Assembly (NCBI GenBank): GCA_016188575.1
Contig: JACPHN010000130.1
Location: 1-13,758 of the forward strand
Length of the DNA: 13,758 bases
Direction: 5' to 3'
Source: Candidatus Schekmanbacteria bacterium
GTDB taxonomy: Bacteria > CSSED10-310 > JACPHN01
This document shows, one piece after another, positions 7,763-13,758 of the stretch (positions are counted from its first letter, which is position 1; every line of letters begins with the position of its first letter). The notes under the pieces are model-generated. The model saw only the letters and a program-made list of their open reading frames with translations, was not told the origin of the DNA and ran no database searches. Made by a program: the position numbers and the translations under genes.

Positions 7763-10700
7763 CTACGCCTTGGCGCGCCGCCAGAGAGCGACCGCGGTCA
7801 GGTCGAGCGGGCTGTCCCGCTCGCGGCGGAAGGCGGCGACGTGGTCCAGTATGATCGCAGGGAGGTCGGTCGGAGCGACTGCATTCTCGGCGATGACGCG
7901 CGCCAGGCGGTCGAAACCGTAGACTTCCCCCGTGGCGCCGGGAGTCTCCGTGACTCCGTCCGTGATGAGCACGAGCAGATCGCCGGGGGCCAGCGTCGCT
8001 TCATTCAGGCGATATGGGTGGTCCTCCTGTGCCGTCAAGAGCGGCCCGCCTGACCACAGGCGGATGACTTCCCCGGATGCCGAGCGATACTGGATCGGAT
8101 ACGGCTGACCGGCATTTGCAAACTGCACCGCGCCATCCTCGGCGCGAGCTACACAATACAAAAAGGACATAGGGGTGGTCGTGCCCACCAGGCGGCGAAG
8201 ATCCCTACTGAGCCCGCTCACGAGGGCGGATGGTCCTTCGCACCGCGTCGCGCGCCCAAGCGTGAGCGCCTTGGTTGTGGTGATCAAAAGACCCGCGGCA
8301 GCGCCGGCGGTCCGCACTCTGCCGACGGCGATGGCGACCGCCGCGCTCGAGCCGTCGCCGCCGCCAAAGAAGTCGCAGTAATCGCAGTTGACCGGGGCAG
8401 CGCTCCGCGATAGGGCCGCGACCTGCAGCCCGCCGACGATCAGGGGCGTCTTGGGGGCGAGGCCTTCGCGGATGGCCCGCAACGTGGCCCACTGTTCATC
8501 GTCGGCACGAATGCGGGCCTGAAGCTCGGCATTCTTCGCAGTGAGGTCTCTTTCCATGGCGGTCAGGCGGACAAGCGCCCTGGCTCTGCTCACCAGTTCT
8601 TTGGCATTGAAGGGCTTGGCCAGGTAATCGTCCGCGCCGATGTCCAGCGCTTCGACGGGAGTGCTCTCGGAGCTCTTGGCGGTAAGCAGCATGAAGGGGA
8701 TGCGCTGCGTGTCGGGCCGTGACTTGAGCTCGCGGAGGAGCTCGTGACCGTTCATGAGCGGCATCATCATGTCTGCGACGATGACGTCGGGAGTGGAGCT
8801 CACCGCGGCGTGCAGGCCTTCGACGCCGTTGGCAGCCGTCACGATGCGGAAGTGTGGTGCCAGGACGCTGGAGACGAACGTTCGCATGTCCGGGTTGTCC
8901 TCGACGATCAGTACGGTTGCGGCGGTGGCCGGAGCAGTTGTCGAAGGTTCCTCGTTGGCGCCCGGGCCCGCACCGCCACCGGGCTGCAGCGCGGCGAGCT
9001 CGATCTCGCCCGTGTACAGCCTGCGCCTGTCCGCAAGCCGCCTGGGTTCCGCCGCGACATTGGGTGGAGACCCGCCCGGCGAGCGGCGGCGGTCCCACCC
9101 CGGTTGCTCTTCCCGGATTCCACTCACATCGTCGCCCGGCTCGACGACGATCGATTCCGGGGCGAGGTGTTCTCTTCCCAACGGCAGCGTCACCGTAAAC
9201 GTCGTGCCCACGCCAACGGAACTGTCGACCGAGACCTTCCCGTGGTGCAGCTCGACCAGCTCCTTGACGAGCGCCAGGCCGACGCCGGTTCCTTCATGTT
9301 GGCGGGAGGCCGAGCCGTCGACCTGCCGGAAGCGATTGAAGATGAACGGCAGCTCATGATGCGGAATTCCCATGCTGGTGTCGGCGACGCGGACGCGCAC
9401 CGATTTTTCCGCGATCATGACGGAGATGGCGATCTGGCCGCCGCTACCGGTGAACTTGAAGGCGTTCGACAGCAAGTTGAAAAATACCTTCTCGAGCTGG
9501 TGTGGATCGAAGTACACTTCGAAATTGTCCTGCGAGCAGCTCAGTTGTAGGGCGATCGCCCCCGCCTGAGCGTGCGATTCGAACGACGCGACCACCGTGC
9601 GCAGCAGCGCGCACAGGTTGCCGTGGCGCGCCTCAATTTTCATCGCCCCCGCCTCGAGCTTCGCGAGATCCAAGAGCTGATTGATCAGCCGCAACAGTCG
9701 TCGGCTGTTGCGCATCATGATGGTCATCTGCCGCTTCAGCGCACCCGGATCGCCATCGAAGGCGCCGGCGAGTGCTTGCTCCAGTGGGCCGAGAATCAGC
9801 GTCAGCGGTGTGCGGAATTCGTGGGAGATGTTCGTGAAGAGCTCGGTCTTGGCGCGATCCACTTCGCGCAGCTTGGCAACGGCCGCCTGTAACCCTTCGT
9901 TCGCCTCGGCCAGCTCGCCGGTTCTGCTCGCCACGGTCGCTTCCAGCCGGCGCTGCCGCGCCCGAAGACGGGCTACTCGTAGTTGGTACCCCGAGGCAAG
10001 AACCGCGAGCGCGGCGAGGGCCACGAGTGAGCGGAACCATGAGCGCATGTAATAGGGCGGGAGAATCTCGAAGGAAAAGGCCAACGGCCTGGCGCTGGAA
10101 ACCCCGTGACGGCTTTGCGCCTCGACCTCGAGGCGGTAGGCTCCTGGCGGCAGGTTAGTGAACGAGACGGTGCGGGCCGGAGAGAAAGTGCTCCAGAGAT
10201 CGCGATAGCCAACGAGGCGATGCCTGAACGAGACGCTGGCCTCATCGACGAACGAGAGCGCCGAGAAATCGGCCTCCAGGTCCCGGCGCGGATACGGGAC
10301 GTTGGTTCCGGCGCTCGCGCCCGTGCCGCCCAGTAACACGCGGCGCCAGACGAGATCGAGCGGGGCGCTCAGGGCACGTTCCAGGCGCGGCAGGTAGTGG
10401 CTCAGGCCCTTGCCCGTGCCGACCCAAATCGTGCCGTCCGTGTCCGCGAAAAACGCATGCCAGGCGCAGTCGTTCCACACGAGACCGTCCCCCATCGTCA
10501 GCGTCGCGACCGTCCCTTCTCGGTAGCGGAGAAGTCCTTTGGGCGAACCGAACCACGCCGTGTCCTCGGCATCAACTCCCGCGAAGTAGAGAAAATCAGT
10601 CGGCAGCCCTTCCGCTGTCGAAAGATGCGAAATCACGCGCATGCCCTCGGCCGGGTCAGGTCGCACCAGACTGGCCCCGACTGCATTTCCGTAGACCACC

Positions 10701-12505
10701 CACAGCGCACCGTCGCTACTCGCGGCGAGATCGACGATAAAATCGTCTTTCAACCCATCGGCGCGGGTGAACCGCCGGCTGCGTTGGCCGTCCAGCAGGG
10801 TGAGACCTGCCGTAGAGCCGACCCAGACGCGCCCGCCGTTGTCCGGGAGAACCGCGTAGACCTTCTCGCCACCGCGGGCCGCAGGCAAGGGCACGGCTGT
10901 GAACCTGTCCGCCTCGAGCCTGGACAGGCCATACGCGGTGCCGGCGAGCAGACTTCCCGCGGCATCCACGGCCATTGCATAGACCCGGCCGCTGGGCAGG
11001 CCGGAGGTGCGATCGAAGCGGCGGAAGCTGAACGCGCCGTCCGCCTGCAGGTCGACCTGGGTGATGCCGCCGGTCACAAAGTCGCTGCCGCCGACGAAGA
11101 AGCGCCGTGGTGACGCTACCGCGAGGCTGGTTACTCCGTCGTCCTGAAGGCCCTCGGCGCGACCGATGCTGCGCCACGCCGCGCCGTCGAACAGACTGAG
11201 GCGATCCTGTGTGCCGACAAGGAGGAGACCGCCACTGCCGGAAGGCAGTCGCCTGATCACGCGAATGATCGCCGGCGGCACGCCGTCTCGCGCTGAATAG
11301 TTGACGAAGGCGTTGCTGAGAAGCTTGGCCAGCCCTGCCGAGGTACCGACCCACAGCGTTCCCTCCCGATCTACCAGGAGGTCCGAGATATCCTGGGCCT
11401 CGAGCCCGTGCTGGTGATCGACGACCGCCACTACCCCGGTGGCGGTGTCGATGCGATGCAATCCGGTGCCTTCCGTGCCTCGCCAGGCGATACCGCGCTG
11501 ATCGACTGCCAACACTTGCTCGGCCGATGGCGGGCCCTGCGCGACCTTTCTGATTTTCGCGGGCACTTCGCAGCCGGCCCCGGCGGCCTCGTACAGGCCG
11601 CCGTCTCTGGTGCTGATGAGGAGCCCGCCGGATGGCGAAACCGCCAGCGCGCGGACATCCCACGGTGGAGTCGACGGCGGCCCGAGGAGCATCTTCAGCT
11701 CGCCCGCTGCCCAACACGCCAGCGCCGCATCGCTGGCGACGTACGTGGCTGTGCGGTGCGGCGCGAGGAGAATTTCGGTGATCCGCGTACCGGGAAACCC
11801 CTGAGCGGCGCCGTACACCCTTGGGGCGGCGTTTGGCGTCAGGACCCGCAGCCCCCCTCCTTCCGTGCCGACGAAGAGGGTGTCCTCGGCGGTGGCAGCC
11901 AGAGCCGTAATCTCGGTGATGCCAGATGGTTCCCCGAGGTCCAGCACCTCCACGCGCGCGACGCGCCCCTCCGGTCCCAGACGCAGAGCGGTAACGCCGG
12001 GCGCCTCCCGCGTGCCCGCGTAGACGGTACCGGCGGAGCCCGTCGCGAGCAGCCAGACCTGTCGTCCCCCAAGGCCCTCTCGGAGGCCCCAGGTTTCGAA
12101 TCGCTCGCCATCGAACCGGCTCGCGCCGTCCTGCGTCCCGAGCCAGACGTGACCCGCCTGATCCTCGGCGAGTGCGATGACCCAGCCGCTGCGCATGCCG
12201 CTTTGCATGCCGAACGGCGCGAACTCCGTGCCGTCGTAGCGCGCAACGCCGTTGTCTGTGGCGACCCAAAGGTACCCGACGTGATCCTGCAGGAGCTTGC
12301 GGGCTTTGGCCTGGGGTAGCGCGTCAGGGGGATAGGTGACGAACGGGTACTGTTGTGCGGGTGCGCGCGAAGCGAGGAGGCAGGGGACGGCGAGCGCGGC
12401 CAGGGCGAGCAGCGCCCGCAGAAGCGTCCAGGGCCGGCGAGCCCGTGACGCTCGAAAGGCCGCTGGCCTGCACCGGGCCTGGCTATGAGCGCGCAATGGA
12501 ACCAT
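7763..12505 (-). CDS. Two-propeller hybrid sensor histidine kinase with receiver and C-terminal SpoIIE/PP2C-like domain
   Basis: A 1580-residue membrane-anchored sensor. A signal peptide has its hydrophobic core at about 28-46 and a likely cut after 'APA' (residue 50). About 14-15 Reg_prop repeats follow, spaced 41-49 residues (for example at 77, 118, 208, 382, 558 and 691; consensus G-x-LWVGT-x-x-GL), enough for two seven-bladed propellers. Then come a Y_Y_Y domain (about 745-815), a membrane helix (about 823-840) and a coiled coil (845-885). The kinase has H-box 'SHEFRTP' (His895), 'NLLSNAFKF' (1010-1018), 'DTSMGI' (1042-1047) and 'GTGVGLALV' (1072-1080). A Pro-rich linker leads to a receiver with D1203, phospho-acceptor D1245, T1275 and K1297. 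The C-terminal SpoIIE/PP2C-like domain (about 1335-1578) lacks two expected acidic residues, so its phosphatase activity is doubtful. The ATG at 12505 is the first after an in-frame TAA at 12520-12518; it has no good ribosome binding site. The ligand is unknown; propeller sensors often detect polymers or their breakdown products. Confidence 0.93.
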   Translation of the reverse strand: MVPLRAHSQARCRPAAFRASRARRPWTLLRALLALAALAVPCLLASRAPAQQYPFVTYPPDALPQAKARKLLQDHVGYLWVATDNGVARYDGTEFAPFGMQSGMRSGWVIALAEDQAGHVWLGTQDGASRFDGERFETWGLREGLGGRQVWLLATGSAGTVYAGTREAPGVTALRLGPEGRVARVEVLDLGEPSGITEITALAATAEDTLFVGTEGGGLRVLTPNAAPRVYGAAQGFPGTRITEILLAPHRTATYVASDAALACWAAGELKMLLGPPSTPPWDVRALAVSPSGGLLISTRDGGLYEAAGAGCEVPAKIRKVAQGPPSAEQVLAVDQRGIAWRGTEGTGLHRIDTATGVVAVVDHQHGLEAQDISDLLVDREGTLWVGTSAGLAKLLSNAFVNYSARDGVPPAIIRVIRRLPSGSGGLLLVGTQDRLSLFDGAAWRSIGRAEGLQDDGVTSLAVASPRRFFVGGSDFVTGGITQVDLQADGAFSFRRFDRTSGLPSGRVYAMAVDAAGSLLAGTAYGLSRLEADRFTAVPLPAARGGEKVYAVLPDNGGRVWVGSTAGLTLLDGQRSRRFTRADGLKDDFIVDLAASSDGALWVVYGNAVGASLVRPDPAEGMRVISHLSTAEGLPTDFLYFAGVDAEDTAWFGSPKGLLRYREGTVATLTMGDGLVWNDCAWHAFFADTDGTIWVGTGKGLSHYLPRLERALSAPLDLVWRRVLLGGTGASAGTNVPYPRRDLEADFSALSFVDEASVSFRHRLVGYRDLWSTFSPARTVSFTNLPPGAYRLEVEAQSRHGVSSARPLAFSFEILPPYYMRSWFRSLVALAALAVLASGYQLRVARLRARQRRLEATVASRTGELAEANEGLQAAVAKLREVDRAKTELFTNISHEFRTPLTLILGPLEQALAGAFDGDPGALKRQMTIMMRNSRRLLRLINQLLDLAKLEAGAMKIEARHGNLCALLRTVVASFESHAQAGAIALQLSCSQDNFEVYFDPHQLEKVFFNLLSNAFKFTGSGGQIAISVMIAEKSVRVRVADTSMGIPHHELPFIFNRFRQVDGSASRQHEGTGVGLALVKELVELHHGKVSVDSSVGVGTTFTVTLPLGREHLAPESIVVEPGDDVSGIREEQPGWDRRRSPGGSPPNVAAEPRRLADRRRLYTGEIELAALQPGGGAGPGANEEPSTTAPATAATVLIVEDNPDMRTFVSSVLAPHFRIVTAANGVEGLHAAVSSTPDVIVADMMMPLMNGHELLRELKSRPDTQRIPFMLLTAKSSESTPVEALDIGADDYLAKPFNAKELVSRARALVRLTAMERDLTAKNAELQARIRADDEQWATLRAIREGLAPKTPLIVGGLQVAALSRSAAPVNCDYCDFFGGGDGSSAAVAIAVGRVRTAGAAAGLLITTTKALTLGRATRCEGPSALVSGLSRDLRRLVGTTTPMSFLYCVARAEDGAVQFANAGQPYPIQYRSASGEVIRLWSGGPLLTAQEDHPYRLNEATLAPGDLLVLITDGVTETPGATGEVYGFDRLARVIAENAVAPTDLPAIILDHVAAFRRERDSPLDLTAVALWRRAKA

Positions 12506-12539
12506 GACTTTGCAGTGTTAGGCCGGCAGCATAGCGCGT
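12506..12539. other. Very short divergent intergenic gap
   Basis: Only 34 bases separate the start of the - strand sensor gene from the first possible start codon of the + strand frame. They hold TTAG at 12518-12521, which supplies an in-frame stop for both directions (TAA on -, TAG on +). No ribosome binding site or promoter pair is convincing on either strand, so the sensor promoter probably lies inside the neighbouring frame. Confidence 0.45.
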
Positions 12540-13758
12540 TTGTGCTACGCGCGCTCGGCGCCGCTCGCGGACGCCGGCGCCGCCGTTGTCGAAGTGACGC
12601 TCACGCTGGTAGAGTCAGGTAACGTCAGCTTCTGGTTTCGGACCTCGACGGAGGCCGAGGCCGACTGGTTGGTGTTCGGAGTGCGGGGCGCTTCGGGGAC
12701 GCTTTACGAAAAGGATCGCTGGTCGGGGGAGAACCCTTGGGCCCAGGCGTCGTACGGGCTGACCAGCGGCACCTGGACCTTCCACTGGAGGTGCGAGAAG
12801 GGCGCCGCGGGCAACGCGGGCAGCGACGCCGCCTGGATCGACCTTGTCGACTTCCCGAGCTTCACCTTGCCCCCCACGCCGACGGTGACCGGGACGCCCA
12901 CCGCGACGCGCACCCCGAGCCCCACCCGCACGCCGACTCCGACGCGCACCGCAACGCGGACGCCGAGCCCCACGCGCACCCCCACCGCCACTCGGACCCC
13001 CACGCCCACCCGCACGCCAACAGCGACTCCCACCTCCACGGCCACCGTCACCTCCACGCCGGCGCTTGGGCCGAGCGCCACCGCGACCCCGACCCAGACG
13101 CCGTTTCCGGTGATCACGCCGCCGTTCGGCGATACCAGCGCGGCCGCGTACGCTCCTTTTCTCCACCTCATCGACAGCTCGCCGCGCGCCATCCGCCAGG
13201 GCTGGAACCAGTGGATGCCCGACCGCGGCAACCAGGAGTTTGTCGCCTACGTCCTGATGTACAAGATCGCGCGCATCGTGCCGAGCTCCGGTGCGAGCAT
13301 GCTCCTGCCGCTGGCCGCGTTCCCGCTGCTCTTCGCGGGGCGGCGGTCAGCGCGCCGCCGCCTGGCGCTCGCCCTCGCCGCCAGCGGCAGCGCCGCGGTC
13401 GCTCTCGCGCTGGTCGCCACGGCCGTCAACGCTCCGGCGACGTCGGTCGAAAATGTCGTCATCGCCTACATCGACGATGTCGGCACGACCGAGCACACCG
13501 ACAGCCAGGTGGTTCCCGGGTCGCACTATGAATACGTGCTCAAGGTGATCACCCGGGAATCGGAGTTTCGCGGGGGGCGCGGCAGCGTCCTGGAGGAACG
13601 TCTGAGCAACGTCGTTCCCGCCCGGGCCGACGATCTGCTGGAGCGCTGGGATCTCACCTTCGAATGGCGAGACGAAATCCGGGACGACCTGCGCTGCCCG
13701 GCCGGCGCGGCCACGGCGGTGCCGATGACGGCGCGGCTCACGGCGACGGTGAAACTGA
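12540..13758 (+). CDS. Partial surface or exported protein: jelly-roll-like remnant, Thr-Pro linker, two hydrophobic segments
   Basis: One reading frame stays open from 12522, just after a TAG at 12519-12521, to the window end without a stop: 406 codons from the TTG at 12540. Residues about 25-112 ('[20 protein letters not shown]', '[10 protein letters not shown]', '[13 protein letters not shown]') match the back part of a MAM/concanavalin-like sandwich seen in exported proteases and adhesins. An 83-residue Thr/Pro/Arg linker follows (12876-13124). Next are '[19 protein letters not shown]' (13284-13340) before an Arg cluster, a second hydrophobic stretch (13362-13430), and an unrecognised region with '[13 protein letters not shown]' that recalls a fibronectin III strand pair. 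There is no signal peptide, no ribosome binding site at 12540 and no start to the first domain. The start is a guess (GTG 12594 is an alternative), and the gene is probably 5'-truncated, a pseudogene or an assembly junction. Length, domain logic and codon regularity show that the frame is real. Confidence 0.6.
   Translation, partial: MCYARSAPLADAGAAVVEVTLTLVESGNVSFWFRTSTEAEADWLVFGVRGASGTLYEKDRWSGENPWAQASYGLTSGTWTFHWRCEKGAAGNAGSDAAWIDLVDFPSFTLPPTPTVTGTPTATRTPSPTRTPTPTRTATRTPSPTRTPTATRTPTPTRTPTATPTSTATVTSTPALGPSATATPTQTPFPVITPPFGDTSAAAYAPFLHLIDSSPRAIRQGWNQWMPDRGNQEFVAYVLMYKIARIVPSSGASMLLPLAAFPLLFAGRRSARRRLALALAASGSAAVALALVATAVNAPATSVENVVIAYIDDVGTTEHTDSQVVPGSHYEYVLKVITRESEFRGGRGSVLEERLSNVVPARADDLLERWDLTFEWRDEIRDDLRCPAGAATAVPMTARLTATVKL
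12876..13124 (+). repeat. Thr-Pro-Arg low-complexity linker repeat
   Basis: About 83 codons with Thr at nearly every second position, alternating with Pro, Arg, Ala or Ser. At DNA level it is an imperfect tandem of 6- to 12-base units built on ACSCCSACS. The block [11 protein letters not shown] occurs twice (starting at 12906 and 12954). In extracellular proteins such stretches are extended, often glycosylated spacers between domains. On the other strand the same DNA reads as a long Val/Gly/Arg frame, which is a shadow. Confidence 0.8.

Noticed and set aside
10716-12269. 517-residue - strand open frame in another phase of the sensor gene
   Set aside because: The true phase shows propeller repeats through the same bases; this frame is Arg/Gly-rich and has no domain.
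11408-12319. 303-residue + strand open frame opposite the propeller region, with similar ones at 8744-9550 and 10397-11113
   Set aside because: All are antisense to a confidently identified 1580-residue protein and show no family motif.
12876-13124. Repeated units that might suggest a CRISPR array
   Set aside because: Units are 6-12 bases, imperfect and in phase with a Thr-Pro coding frame, with no unique spacers.
12615-13231. Two - strand open frames rich in Gly/Arg or Val/Gly repeats
   Set aside because: They are the reverse reading of the Thr-Pro repeat on the + strand, which has a sensible domain context.
12737-13531. 264-residue + strand frame with His/Asp/Arg-rich repeats
   Set aside because: It is out of phase with the frame that shows a sandwich domain, Thr-Pro linker and hydrophobic helices over the same bases.

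Overview
The window is GC-rich (by eye well above 60%) and has two unlike halves. Positions 370 to 7693 carry six + strand housekeeping genes. Positions 7763 to 13758 hold a very large sensor protein on the - strand and, divergent from it, an unfinished surface-protein gene on the + strand. The gene content suggests a high-GC, diderm, Deltaproteobacteria-like or related environmental bacterium. Pointers are a YdcH/DUF465 gene, a membrane-type PssA joined to carB, a two-propeller Y_Y_Y sensor kinase, and a long Thr-Pro linker of the kind common in uncultured high-GC lineages. Taxon assignment is an inference and is weak.

Left half. Positions 1-369 have no recognisable gene, only a 9-bp inverted repeat at 247-294. 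Then come a small carboxymuconolactone decarboxylase/AhpD-fold protein (370-693), trpD (715-1773) and aroC (1882-3099), closely spaced and probably co-transcribed. TrpD and AroC act on either side of the chorismate branch point. A sigma70-type promoter with a perfect TATAAT lies just after aroC, and its -35 region sits inside a perfect 13-base palindrome. It would drive a second unit: a DUF465 protein (3185-3427), the phosphatidylserine synthase pssA (3465-4403) and carB (4367-7693). carB starts at a GTG inside the end of pssA. The partner gene carA is not in the window.

Right half. The 1580-residue protein at 12505-7763 (- strand) has a signal peptide, about 14-15 propeller repeats, a Y_Y_Y domain, one membrane helix, a histidine kinase, a receiver and a C-terminal SpoIIE/PP2C-like domain. 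The PP2C-like domain seems to have lost two of its metal-binding acidic residues, so it may be a pseudophosphatase output module. This is the most unusual object in the window.

Divergent from it, an open frame starts no earlier than 12522 and runs off the window end. It encodes the back part of a jelly-roll-like domain, an 83-residue Thr/Pro/Arg linker, two hydrophobic segments and an unrecognised C-terminal region. It has no signal peptide, no room for a normal promoter and no beginning of its first domain, so it looks 5'-truncated.
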